The notes beneath the pieces were generated by a model. That model made no database searches. It saw nothing but the letters and a program-made list of their open reading frames with translations, and had not been told where the DNA came from. From the NCBI GenBank assembly GCA_023213395.1, contig CM041465.1, forward strand, positions 96,541,741 to 96,605,740: 64,000 nt of DNA. The letters are read 5' to 3'. A program made the position numbers and the translations under genes. Of this stretch, positions 41,845 to 51,900 are shown piece by piece; the first letter of the stretch is position 1; each line of letters starts with the position of its first letter. This DNA is from Cycas panzhihuaensis (lineage: Eukaryota > Cycadophyta).

Positions 41845-42062
41845 TGTTGAAAAAACGCAGATCAGAAACAAACAGAGAAAGGAATGAGATGATTTTCTAT
41901 TGAGATTCAATTTTCTTAAGTATACAAGAGTCATGAGTTGGTTACAACCACTAATGTAACCTATCACTCAGATATTGCCATGTGGCATGATCTCATGAGA
42001 GCATTTAAGGGTTGGTCTAACATGACCCCTTTTACATCTAGATAAAACATTATATCTTAACA
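41845..42062 (-). repeat. M 3' LTR
   Basis: 218 bp, minus orientation TGTTAAGATATAATGTTTTA ... GCGTTTTTTCAACA. Matches 53599-53818 with few differences. Confidence 0.94.
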
Positions 42063-42082
42063 CCCCCTCTTAATGTTTTATC
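42041..42082 (-). promoter_or_regulatory. M polypurine tract in a 12-bp stem
   Basis: GATAAAACATTA (42041-42052) and TAATGTTTTATC (42071-42082) are exact reverse complements around an 18-nt loop with the PPT (AGAGGGGG on the minus strand) and LTR terminus. Confidence 0.85.
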
Positions 42083-42880
42083 TCTAAAAGTCCAATCTTG
42101 TCTCTCAAATATCTAAATCTTTCTCTCCCAAGAGGCTTTGTCAGAAGATCTGCAACTTGTTCAGATGTCGGACAGTATTCCAAGTCTATTTCTTTGTTCT
42201 GCACTTTTTCTCTTATAAAGTGATGATGGACTTCAATATGTTTTGTTCTTGCATGCAGAATTGGATTTTTGGTCAGCTTGATGGCACTTTGGTTGTCACA
42301 CTTTAGAGAGGTTGCTTCTTTCTATTGTTGATTTAAATCAAGCAAGAGTTGTCTTAACCAGGATGGCTTCATAGGTTCTTGATGTGGTCGCTTTATATTC
42401 TCGCTCAGAGAGGAGAGAGCCACTTGCTTGTTTTTATCGCACCATGAGATTCTTGAATCTCCCAAGAAGAAACAAAACCACTTGTGGATTTCCTTTGTTC
42501 TTTGTCGCCGGTCTGAATCGCAGATGTCGGTGATTTTGATTGGATGCCCTTTGAATAGACTAACTTGAGATCTGTTGTTCCTTTGAGATATCTCAGAATT
42601 CTTTTTGCTGCTTGCTAGTGTCTCAACTTTGGATTCTGCATATACCTTGATATTAGTCCTACTGAGTAGGATATGTCCGTCCGGTGGTGCTGTGTAGATC
42701 GGACTTCCAATCATTTACTGTCTGAGTAGCATCGGCATCTTTTTCCATATTATTTACTGTTAGATTGCAATTTGTCTCCATGGGGGTGGTGCATGGATTG
42801 CAGCTTTCCATCTGAAATCGAACAAGTAGACTTTTGATGTAGTTACTTTGGGACAAAGTTACATAGTTTTTGTGTTGACC
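42083..42880 (-). pseudogene. M Copia RNase H, decayed
   Basis: The minus strand reads SQSNYIKSLLVRFQMESCNP, CTTPMETNCNLTVNNMEKDA, then in several frames QTVNDWKSDLHSTTGRTYPT, LRYLKGTTDLKLVYSKGIQS-like sequence, LRQLLLDLNQQ, CDNQSAIKLTKNPILHARTK, HIEVHHHFIREKVQNKEIDL, EYCPTSEQVADLLTKPLGRE and RFRYLRDKIGLL. The last 250 bp are intact; the middle is shifted repeatedly. Confidence 0.9.
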
Positions 42881-43590
42881 TATTTCAGGTCCAAATAATA
42901 ATTTAGTGAACCTAAATCATCATTTCAAATTTTTGCTGAAGTTGACTTTTGATCCACTTGATTCCTTCTACATCATTCCCAGTAAGCAGCATATCATCCA
43001 CATAAACAACAATTATTGTTATCTTGTTGTTTGTTTTCCTTATGTACAGACTGGAATCTGAGTTACACCGAATGAACTTATTCTCTTCAAGAAAGTGATC
43101 TAGTTTTGCATACCAGGCACGCAGTGCTTGTTTTAGACCATACAAGGCCTTTTTCAATTTGCAGACTAGATTTTCTTTTCCCTGTTCTGCGTATCCATCC
43201 GTTGTTGCATATAAACCTCTTCTTCCGTTCACCGCTTTAGGAAGGCACTTTTACGTCCATCCGAGAGATTCCCCAACCTTGGGCGTGTTAAGGCTATTAT
43301 TGTCCTTCTTGTGTTCATCTTTACTCGGAGAGAAAGTCTCATCATAATCTATACCGCAGCTTTGAGTATATCCTTTTGCAACTAACCTTGCCTTGTGTTT
43401 TTCAATTTGGCCATCAACTCCTTTCTTTGTTTTGTAAACCCATTTGCAGTTTACAGTAGATTTATTAGCAGGTAACTCTACTAATTTCCACGTTTGATTT
43501 TTCTTGATTGAATTTATTTCATTGTCCATTGCTTCTCTCCATTCTCGGATGATCTTCGCCGTTAAAATTCTGTGGTTCAACTTTGCTTAG
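42881..43590 (-). pseudogene. M Copia reverse transcriptase
   Basis: [60 protein letters not shown], then a frameshifted stretch (43200-43320) and LKKALYGLKQALRAWYAKLD, DHFLEENKFIRCNSDSSLYI. The YVDD box is intact (complement at 42993-43004). Frameshifts only in the middle and just after KFEM. Confidence 0.92.
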
Positions 43591-44760
43591 GAGAGCTCTT
43601 GACCTTTGCCCTCGAGTTTTTTGTTCCAATATATTTCCTTCTTCAACAGTTTTGATATACCATTTCGGCAGCTTTTTTTGCTTCTGTGAATTTCCTTTTT
43701 CGATGATGTCTCCCTGATCAGTTGGTGATGATGGTCCTTCCTTTTCGATGTTGTCTTCCTGACCTGTTGTTGATGACGAATCGACTTGTCCTTCTTCTAG
43801 CCTGTTTTCTTCTCCAGTCAAGTAATTCCCCGACCGACCTTCTTCCTCATCTTCCCGCATTATTCTGTCCGGTTCAGGTTCCTTTTCACTTTCTATTATT
43901 TTGATCTGTGAGGGTTCTTCTGAGCTTTCTTCATTAAACACGACATCTCTACTCACATAGATTCTATTTGTTCTAGGATCTATGCACTTATATGCCTTTG
44001 AATTTTTACTATATCCTATCAAAACACATTCTATGCTTTTTGCATCTAATTTGGACCTCCTTTTATCAGGAATATGCACAAATGCTTGACTGCCAAAAAC
44101 TTTGAGAAAACTTACATCGAGTTTCAAACCTGTCCAAGCTTCCTCTGGAGTGACGTTCTTGATATCTGGTTGGACTTACATTTATCAAGTAGCATGTCTT
44201 TGATCTTGCTTCGCTTGATATGTCTTCGATATCTTTGTTCCATACATCATGCTTCGAGCCATCTCCATCAAGGTTCTATTCTTTCTTTCAGCTACTCCAT
44301 TTGACTGAGGAGTATAGGGAGTTGTTATTTGTATACGAATTCCTCTGTATTGCAGTAATTTAGAAACTCGTTTAACATGTATTCTCCTCCTCCATCTGAC
44401 CTGATACACTTGATTTTCATTCCTGATTCTAGCTCAACTTCTGCCTTAAATTCTTTAAATGTTTCAAAGACTTGGACTTATTATGTAAAAATATACCCAA
44501 ACTTTTCGAGTGAAATCATCAATGAAAGTTAAGAAATATACGCATCCGCTTATCGACAAGTGGTGAAATAGGGCCACAAATATTTGTGTACCGGATCTAA
44601 TTTAGACCGAGATTTCCAAGTGCTTTCTTTAAAAGGAAACCTATCTTTGTTTTCGAGTTGACAACCTTTACACACAAATGTATACGAAGAGATATTAGGT
44701 AAACCATTTACCATTTCGACATTTCCATTTGTTTAAGTGTGTCAATTGGGAGATGTCCAT
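43591..44760 (-). pseudogene. M Copia integrase
   Basis: The C-terminal part is open from 44127: MKLDVSFLKVFGSQAFVHIP, DKRRSKLDAKSIECVLIGYS, RTNRIYVSRDVVFNEESSEE and an acidic linker rich in Glu. Upstream TTPYTPQSNGVAERKNRTLM gives the Glu helix, and the zinc part and first Asp (CKGCQLENK, LIDPVHKYLWP-like after shifts) are in several frames. Confidence 0.9.
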
Positions 44761-45295
44761 ACCTTAAATGCCATACTTTATTATCGGTTAAGAGCAAGAT
44801 GCTTTTTCTTCCAAACAAGGAAGTACAGATTTGATGAAGTTTGTAGAGATCATTGCATCTGATCCCTTTTCCAACAATTTTCCCATCTTTTTTCATATCC
44901 AGGATATGACAATTCCCTTCTTCATCGAAAATGGTCCTCAGTCCCTTTTTGCTTAGTTGAGAGACTGAAAGAAGATTCATCTTCAGGTCTGGTACATAGA
45001 GAACATTTCCAATTTTTCTTTCATTTCCATTCGATTCTTGAAATGGTTCCAATCCCTTTGATGTTAAGGAGTACTTGTCCACTCCACGGACTTGTCCATA
45101 TTGTATGGACTTATGGTTTGGAACCGGTCTTCCCGACTCGTCATGTGTTTAGAGGCTCCTGAATCTATGTACCAAATGTCTTTGTCTTTCGTTCCCGTAA
45201 CCAATCTTTGTGATGAAAGCGATCTCTTCTTCTTCTTCTTCTTCTTCATCTTTTCTCTTTTTCATGATCCGCCGATAGGTCTTTTTCCTTTGTAA
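44761..45295 (-). pseudogene. M Copia protease
   Basis: Minus strand: KKKKKKRSLSSQRLVTGTKD, KDIWYIDSGASKHMTSREDR with the catalytic DSG intact, then NVLYVPDLKMNLLSVSQLSK, GLRTIFDEEGNCHILDMKKD and VGKGIRCNDLYKLHQI. A frameshift near 45070 separates the two parts. Confidence 0.9.
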
Positions 45296-45672
45296 ATTTC
45301 ATTTCGTCTTTGAGGACACTGATAAGGATAGTGTCCACTCTGTCCGCAGTAGCAGCATATGTCGAAGATCCTGCAATTGTTGGCGAAGTGTCCAGTTCGT
45401 CCACAGTTGTAGCATATTCTATTTTCTCTGCTGCGTCCTCGTCCTCTAGAGTTTGACCAGCGTCCTCGACCTCTGGAATCTGACATTCTGCTTGGTGCAC
45501 GAAATTGTTGTCTTCCTCTTTGCCCGAGATTCAATCTGGATGCAAAAGCATCTTCTAGCTCTGTCATATTTTCGTATCTTTTGTTTCTCTGCTCCTGTCT
45601 TAATAGCAGTCCTGTCAATTCATCAAGAGTTAATTTATCCAACCTATTACTGTCAGTGATAGTGTTAACAAT
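45296..45672 (-). pseudogene. M Copia gag, C-terminal part
   Basis: Minus strand: TNTITDSNRLDKLTLDELTG, LLLRQEQRNKRYENMTELED, AFASRLNLGQRGRQQFRAPS, an RGRGR-rich stretch, then zinc knuckles CYNCGRTGHFANNC and CCYCGQSGHYPYQC. G is inserted immediately upstream at 45672/45673; the N-terminal part is at 52482-52961. Confidence 0.92.
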
Positions 45673-46253
45673 TGTAGCATTCCAAAATCTAGTCAAAACT
45701 ATGCCATGTAACCATTCAAATTGAAGGCCTCTGAACAAGGATTCCAGCAGTTCGCATACAAAAGTCAATTCCAACATTTCAATCAAAAGTTATGGCCATT
45801 TAAAGTTAGCCTGCCAGTTTTTGGAGAAGTTCTGGCCGACTTCTATTTGAGCAGTTTTAAGAAGAATATTACCCAGTCTGGCCGACTTCTATTACTTTCG
45901 TTTGGCCGCCTATTTAAAGAGGATTTGCGGTCTCATTTCATCATCGTCGGAGGTTCTTTTGTCGCGCATTTTCGGTTCTAGGGCTGCAATTAGCTCGCCC
46001 ATTTGGGGCTGCAGTTTGGAGGGTTCCTCGCCTCGAAGAGGGAAGCTCACGTCTTCAGGAAAAACAGGTACTTTGTTGAACTTTTGCTCTATTTTGGTAT
46101 CATTTGACAATAAAGACTATTATTTATCTCTGTGGATTCTGTAACTCTTGTTCCTTATTCATTTTACTATTGGATAGCATCTAGTTATTGTTTTGTGGAT
46201 TATTACTTGTATTTTGAGGCAAATTGCTATAAGAGTAGAACTAGATCGCTACA
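45673..46253 (+). repeat. G LTR 1
   Basis: 581 bp, TGTAGCATTCCAAAATCTAG ... AGATCGCTACA. CGCCTATTTAAAGAGG near 45907 is a likely TATA region. A PBS follows: TGGTATCGAGCT at 46256 (in LTR 2's unit TGGTATCAGAGC at 48918). Confidence 0.93.
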
Positions 46254-46374
46254 AGTGGTATCGAGCTTCGCTTTAGGGGAAAGGGCAGAGGAAAAAGCTT
46301 AAAAGGGTCAAAATCTCTCCCTAAGGGAAGCAGAAACGAAATTTAGGTTAGGGAAAAAGCTCATTCACAAGAAG

Positions 46375-47556
46375 ATGGTAACCCAATCTAGAACCTTAGA
46401 GGAAAAAATTGAAGGCACATCAGAATTAAACGAGAGCATAAGGGCTCTAACAATCCTAATCCAGAAGTTACTAGCAAAAACGGATCAAGCAACACAAAAT
46501 GTGTTAGGTAGAGAAATGGATAACACCACCACATCAGGGATAGATCAAATGGATCAAGAAAATCAAGGAAATGAGACCAAGAGATTCGATGGACGAGCTT
46601 ACGAAAGGAGAACTCCCAACATGGATAATGGATGGAAAGGGGCAGGATTATCTTTGGAAAAATTCGATCCAAATGTATCCGAGAATATCACTAATTGGGT
46701 CTTACAAATGGAGAACTATTTCAAGGTCTATAACTCCACAGCTAAGGAAAAGTTGGAAATAGCATCCTTACACTTAAACGGAAGGGCGCTAAGATGGTAC
46801 TATTGGTGGAAAAAGATGAACTTACCAATGCAACAGACCTGGGAGAATCTAAGAGCAGGATTAGTAAAGCAATATGACGATTCTTGGAATACAGATTACT
46901 TTGCTCAGTTAACACAATTACATCAAGAAGGAACAATCCAAGAGTACACAGAACAGTTCCAAACGCTACAATGTATGGTCTCAGAAAAGATACCGCAAGA
47001 ATGTTTACTAGAGACTTATATTAGTCGATTGAAAAATCAGATCAAATTTAGAGTTAAAGCAGCAGATCCACCACATCTCCAAGCAGCAATTCAAATAGCA
47101 AGGAATGTGGAGGTCAAACTTAGAGATAGCAGACCGACATATACAAGGAAATATGGGCCACCAACATATCAAACCCAGAATCCTAATGGGGCCAAATCGG
47201 GGACAAAAGCAAACCCCCGATTAGCTATAAGAAATACAATAGAAAGCTCGGGAACAACAAAAGAGGAACACATAAGGAAAGGGACGTGCTTCAAGTGTGG
47301 AGAGAAATGGAATAAGGAACATTGGTGCCTATCAAAGAAGGTTTTCATGATCAATAGCGATGATGCAGAAATACCAGAAGCAGCACAAGAAGAAGTAGAA
47401 GACCAGAGTGTAGGAAGGCAGGAAAATGAACTTTTGGAAGTGGATACAGGGAATATCCAAACATCCTTGCAGGCCATTACAGGCGACAAGTATCCCATAA
47501 ACCCTAAGATTCCAAGGACAAATCAAGGGGAGACCAATATCAATCTTGGTAGATAG
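46375..47556 (+). CDS. G unit 1 Ty3-type Gag
   Basis: 393-codon open frame from ATG 46375. It contains a coiled, acidic N-terminus (SRTLEEKIEGTSELNESIRA), the retrotransposon Gag core (ITNWVLQMENYFKVYNSTAK, RALRWYYWWKKMNLPMQQTW, FAQLTQLHQEGTIQEYTEQF, ECLLETYISRLKNQIKFRVK) and a plant chromovirus-type knuckle CFKCGEKWNKEHWC near 47287-47330. It is the most intact gene of the window and could still make a particle protein. The C-terminus overlaps the protease frame by a few codons (+1 relative). The copy in unit 2 is broken. Confidence 0.9.
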   Translation: MVTQSRTLEEKIEGTSELNESIRALTILIQKLLAKTDQATQNVLGREMDNTTTSGIDQMDQENQGNETKRFDGRAYERRTPNMDNGWKGAGLSLEKFDPNVSENITNWVLQMENYFKVYNSTAKEKLEIASLHLNGRALRWYYWWKKMNLPMQQTWENLRAGLVKQYDDSWNTDYFAQLTQLHQEGTIQEYTEQFQTLQCMVSEKIPQECLLETYISRLKNQIKFRVKAADPPHLQAAIQIARNVEVKLRDSRPTYTRKYGPPTYQTQNPNGAKSGTKANPRLAIRNTIESSGTTKEEHIRKGTCFKCGEKWNKEHWCLSKKVFMINSDDAEIPEAAQEEVEDQSVGRQENELLEVDTGNIQTSLQAITGDKYPINPKIPRTNQGETNINLGR

Positions 47557-48009
47557 TGGGAGTACACACAATTTTATAAACAAGGCATCAGCAGAAAAAC
47601 TGGGATTACAAGTGAAATCACTTAATACATTCCAGGTGTCAATAGCAAATGGGAGAACAACGTTGTGTGGGGGATACTACAAAGACACAACTCTCCAGAT
47701 CAATGATTACAAGGTCACAACTTGTATGTTTGCCATGCCCATAGGTGAAGTGGACGTAGTTCTGGGAATTCAATGGCTACAAACGTTGGGGAACATTGTT
47801 ACCAATTATATGACAAGATCTATGTGTTTCCGACAAAAGGGATGCAAATACCGACTGCAAGCCCCAACCACACCTCCAGTTCAGCTCATATCATCTCACA
47901 TAATATCATGTTACAAAATAGAAATAAAGAAAGTTCCTCCACAGATTCAGGCAATCTTAGAAGAACATCAAGGAGTTCTTGAAAAACCCCAGGGACGGCC
48001 ACTAAAAAG
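47520..48009 (+). CDS. G unit 1 retropepsin-type protease
   Basis: ISILVDSGSTHNFINKASAE holds the catalytic DSG (near 47549-47557), followed by VKSLNTFQVSIANGRTTLCG, the hydrophobic MFAMPIGEVDVVLGIQWLQT and TRSMCFRQKGCKYRLQAPTT. After VQLISSHIISCYKIEIKKVP it reaches IQAILEEHQGVLEKPQGRP, which is the beginning of the RT region, and stops being pol-like at about 48010. Frame is +1 to gag. A 600-bp frame stays open to 48145, but the tail is a wrong-frame reading of the chromodomain region. Confidence 0.88.
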
Positions 48010-48334
48010 GGAATTGGAACAGGCAATACATCAGTTAAAAATTGCCACCAGAAAGAAAAATCCGCAATATCTTCCACGTGTCTTTTTTAAAGAAAACGTT
48101 GGGCGAAAAGGAGGCTCCACAAACGAATTTACCAACACTGGATGAAGAAGGAATGATGATAGTGGAACCTAAGGGAATATTGAAGATTAGGGACAAGAAT
48201 TTCACGATCCGTGATAATGAAAGGATATCTCATCAAATGGAAGACATTGGAGCTTAAAGATGCAACGTAGGAGTCTGAAGAATGGATGCAGAAGAATGGG
48301 CTATTACTAATGCTTTGAGGGCAAAGCATGTTTT
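48010..48334 (+). pseudogene. G unit 1 integrase C-terminus and chromodomain, deletion junction
   Basis: Joined directly to the protease/RT start is KLPPERKIRNIFHVSFLKKT, LGEKEAPQTNLPTLDEEGMM, EPKGILKIRDKNFTIRDN, then after a shift GYLIKWKTLELKDAT*ES and EEWMQKNGLLLML. This is the usual FHVS-LKK linker and chromodomain end (YLIKWK-L--DATWE) of chromovirus integrases. About 3 kb of RT, RNase H and integrase core is missing between them. Both units share the same junction. Confidence 0.85.
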
Positions 48335-48915
48335 AAAGGGGAGGGACTTGTAGCATTCCAAAATCTAGTCAAAACTATGCCATGTAACCATTCAAATTGA
48401 AGGCCTCTGAACAAGGATTCCAGCAGTTCGAGACAAAAGTCAATTCGACATTTCAATCAAAAGTTATGGCCATTTAAAGTTAGCACCGCGGTTTTGGAGA
48501 AGTTCGGCCGACTTCTATTTGAGCGATTTTAAGAAGAATATTACCCGATCTGGCTTCTATTACTTTCGTTTGGCCGCCTATTTAAGGAGGATTTGCGGCC
48601 TCATTTCATCATCGTCGGAGGTTCTTTTGTCGCGCATTTTCGGTTCTAGGTCTGATTAGCTCGCCCATTTGGGGTCAGCTTTGGAGGGTTCCTCGCCTCA
48701 AGAGGGAAGCTCACGTCTTGAGGAAAAATGTACTTTGTTGAACTTTGCTCTATTTTGGTATCATTTGACAATAAAGACTATTATTTATCTCTGTGGATTA
48801 CAGAACTCTTGTTCCTTATTCATTTTACTATTGGATAGCATCTAGTTATTGTTTTGTGGATTATTACTTGTATTTTTGAGGCAAATTGCTATAAAAGTAG
48901 AACTAGATCGCTACA
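48335..48915 (+). repeat. G LTR 2 with preceding polypurine tract
   Basis: The LTR is 48349-48915 (567 bp); the PPT AAAGGGGAGGGA lies just before it. The hairpin ATGCTTTG/CAAAGCAT is upstream of the PPT. Compared with LTR 1 and 3 it lacks bases mainly at CAG/CTG triplets (for example TTGAGCGATTTT for TTGAGCAGTTTT). Confidence 0.92.
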
Positions 48916-49038
48916 AGTGGTATCAGAGCTTCGTTTCGAGGGGAAAGGGCAGAGGAAAAAGCTTAAAAGGGTCAAAATCTCTCCCTAAGGGAAGCAGAAA
49001 CGAAATTTAGGTTAGGGAAAAAGCTCATTCACAAGAAG

Positions 49039-49950
49039 ATGGTAACCCAATCTAGAACCTTAGAGGAAAAAATTGAAGGCACATCAGAATTAAACGAGAG
49101 CATAAGGGCTCTAACAATCCTAATCCAGAAGTTACTAGCAAAAACGGATCAAGCAACACAAAATGTGTTAGGTAGAGAAATGGATAACACCACCACATCA
49201 GGGATAGATCAAATGGATCAAGAAAATCAAGGAAATGAGACCAAGAGATTCGATGGACGAGCTTACGAAAGGAGAACTCCCAACATGGATAATGGATGGA
49301 AAGGGGCAGGATTATCTTTGGAAAAATTCGATCCAAATGTATCCGAGAATATCACTAATTGGGTCTTACAAATGGAGAACTATTTCAAGGTCTATAACTC
49401 CACAGCTAAGGAAAAGTTGGAAATAGCATCCTTACACTTAAACGGAAGGGCGCTAAGATGGTACTATTGGTGGAAAAAGATGAACTTACCAATGCAATGC
49501 ACTGGAGAATCTAAGAGCAGGATTAGTAAAGCAATATGACGATTCTTGGAATACAGATTACTTTGCTCAGTTAACACAATTACATCAAGAAGGAACAATC
49601 CAAGAGTACATGCACGTTCCAAACCCTACAATCTATCCTCTCATAAAACATACCCCACCAATCTTTACTACACACTTATATTACTCCATTCAAAATCGAT
49701 CAAATTTAGAGTTAAAGCAGATCCACCACATCTCCAAGCAAAGAATTGAAATAGGAAGGAATGTGGAGGTAGAAGTTAGAGATAGGAGATCGATATATAC
49801 AAGGAAATATGGACCACCAACATATCAAACGATCCTAATGGGGCCAAATCGGGGACAAAAGCAAACCCCGATTAGCTATAAGAAATACAATAGAAAGCTC
49901 TGAACAACAAAGAGGAACACATAAGGAAAGGGACGTGCTTCAAGTGTGGA
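49039..49950 (+). pseudogene. G unit 2 gag, first copy, frameshifted
   Basis: Identical to unit 1 Gag for 150 codons (to MNLPMQ), then broken where unit 1 has CAGACCTGGGAG and this copy has TGCACTGGAG. Later parts lie in several frames (FRVKADPPHLQAKN, YGPPTYQ). The knuckle region follows at about 49930-49975. Confidence 0.88.
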
Positions 49951-50402
49951 GAGAAATGGAATAAGGAACATTGGTGTCTATCAAAGAAGGTTTTCATGAT
50001 CAATAGCGATGATGCAGAAATACCGTAAAGACAAGAAGAAGTAGAAGACCAGAGTGTAGGAAGGCAGGAAAATGAACTTTTGGAAGTGGATATAGGGAAT
50101 ATCCAAACATCATTGCAGGCCATTACAGGGTGACAAGTATCCCCGTAAACCCTAAGATTCCAAGGACAAATCAAGGGGAGACCAGTATCAATCTTGGTAG
50201 ATAGTGGGAGTACACACAATTTTATAAACAAGGCATCGCTAGAAAAGCGGGATTACTAGTGAAGTGAAATCACTTAATACATTCCATGTGTCAATAGCAA
50301 ATGGGAGAACAACGTTGTATGGGGGATACTGCAAAGACACAACTCTCCAGATCAATGATTACAAGGTCACAACTTGTATGTTTGCCATGCCCATAGGTGA
50401 AG
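49951..50402 (+). pseudogene. G unit 2 protease, first copy, truncated
   Basis: ILVDSGSTHNFINKAS, then a damaged stretch, and VKSLNTFHVSIANGRTTLYG to CMFAMPIGEV, where it joins at about 50402 back into gag (AGLVKQYDDSW-equivalent). The second half of the protease is missing in this copy. Confidence 0.85.
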
Positions 50403-50409
50403 TACACAG

Positions 50410-51060
50410 GAGAATAAGAGGCGGGATTAGTAAAGCAATATGGCGATTCTTGGAATCTGATTACTTTGCTCGATTAACACAATTACATCAAGAAGGAACA
50501 ATCCAAGAGTACGAGAGCGAGTTCCAAGCGCTACAATGTATGGTCTCGAGAAAAGATACCGCAAGAATGTTTACTAGAGACTTATATTAGTCGATTGAAA
50601 AATCGGATCAAATTTAGAGTTAAGCGGCGGATCCACCACATCTCCAAGCGACAATTCAAATAGCAAGGAATGTGGAGGTCAAACTTAGAGATAGCGGGCC
50701 AAAGCATATACAAGGAAATATGGACCACCAACATATCAAACCCGGAATCCTAATGGGGCCAAATCGGGGACAAAGCAAACCCCAGATTAGCTATAAGAAA
50801 TACAATAGAAAGCTCGGGAACAACAAAAGAGGAACACATAAGGAAGGGGCGTGCTTCAAGTGTGGAGAGAAATGGAATAAGGAACATTGGTGCCTATCAA
50901 AGAAGGTTTTCATGATCAATAGCGATGATGCGAAATACGTAAGCGACAAGAAGAAGTAGAAGACGAGTGTAGGAAGGCGGGAAAATGAACTTTTGGAAGT
51001 GGATATAGGGAATATCCAAACATCCTTGAGGCCATTACAGGCGACAAGTATCATAAACCC
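50410..51060 (+). pseudogene. G unit 2 gag C-terminal half, second copy
   Basis: ISKAIWRFLESDYFARLTQL, HQEGTIQEYESEFQALQCMV, then frameshifts, and ACFKCGEKWNKEHWCLSKKV. It starts mid-gag without an N-terminus. Confidence 0.87.
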
Positions 51061-51560
51061 TAAGATTCCAAGGACAAATCAAGGGAGACCGATTATCAAT
51101 CTTGGTAGATAGTGGGAGTACACACAATTTTATAAACAAGGCATCGTGGAAAAGCTGGGATTACAAGTGAAATCACTTAATACATTCCAGGTGTCAATAG
51201 CAAATGGGAGAACAACGCTGTGTGGGGGATACTACAAAGACACAACTCTCCAGATCAATGATTACAAGGTCACAACTTGTATGTTTGCCATGCCCATAGG
51301 TGAAGTGGACGTAGTTCTGGGAATTCAATGGCTACAAACGTTGGGGAACATTGTTACCAATTATATGACAAGATCTATGTGTTTCCGACAAAAGGGATGC
51401 AAATACACATCGCAAGCCCCAACCACACCTCCAGTTCAGCTCATATCATCTCACATAATATCATGTTACAAAATAGAAATAAAGAAAGTTCCTCCACATT
51501 CAGGGCAATCTTAGAAGAACATCAAGGAGTTCTTGAAAAACCCTGGGACGGCCACTAAAA
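51061..51560 (+). pseudogene. G unit 2 protease, second copy
   Basis: The DSG motif (VDSGSTHNFINKA) is followed by a shift, then an open frame from 51146: LGLQVKSLNTFQVSIANGRT, MFAMPIGEVDVVLGIQWLQT, CFRQKGCKYTSQAPTTPPVQ. It ends near the shared deletion junction (LEEHQGVLEKPWDG). Confidence 0.87.
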
Positions 51561-51900
51561 AGGAATTGGAGCAGGCAATACATCGATTTAAAAATTGCCA
51601 CGGAAAAGAAAAATCCATAATATCTTCCACGTGTCTTTTTAAAGAAAGCGTTGGGCGAAAAGGAGGCTCCACAAGCGAATTTACCAACCTTTGGATGAAG
51701 AAGGAATGATGATAGTGGAACCTAAGGGAATATTGAAGATTAGGGACAAGAATTTACGATCAAGGATAATGAAAGGATATCTCATCAAATGGAAGACATT
51801 GGAGCTTAAAGATGCAACGTAGGAGTCTGAAGAATGGATGCAGAAGAATGGGCTATTACTAATGCTTTGAGGGCAAAGCATGTTTTAAAGGGGAGGGACT
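51561..51900 (+). pseudogene. G unit 2 chromodomain remnant and polypurine tract
   Basis: Same junction and same FHVS/chromodomain remnant as unit 1 (IFHVSF, EEGMMIVEPKGILKIRD, GYLIKWKTLELKDAT), with extra frameshifts. The PPT AAAGGGGAGGGA ends at the LTR 3 start. Confidence 0.85.

Larger units (their letters stand above)
49505..51320 (+). repeat. Duplication inside G unit 2
   Basis: The segment from the middle of gag to the middle of protease is present twice in a row (about 49505-50402 and about 50410-51305), which explains why internal region 2 is about 890 bp longer than region 1. The second copy has more losses at CAG/CTG sites than the first. Confidence 0.88.

Noticed and set aside
46388-47583. 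Minus-strand open frames within G gag as antisense genes
   Set aside because: Shadows of the plus-strand coding frame; the same shadows recur in unit 2 at 49052-50231.
47546-48145. A single 199-codon protease protein up to 48145
   Set aside because: After about 48010 the frame reads the chromodomain region out of frame; the last 45 residues are not meaningful.
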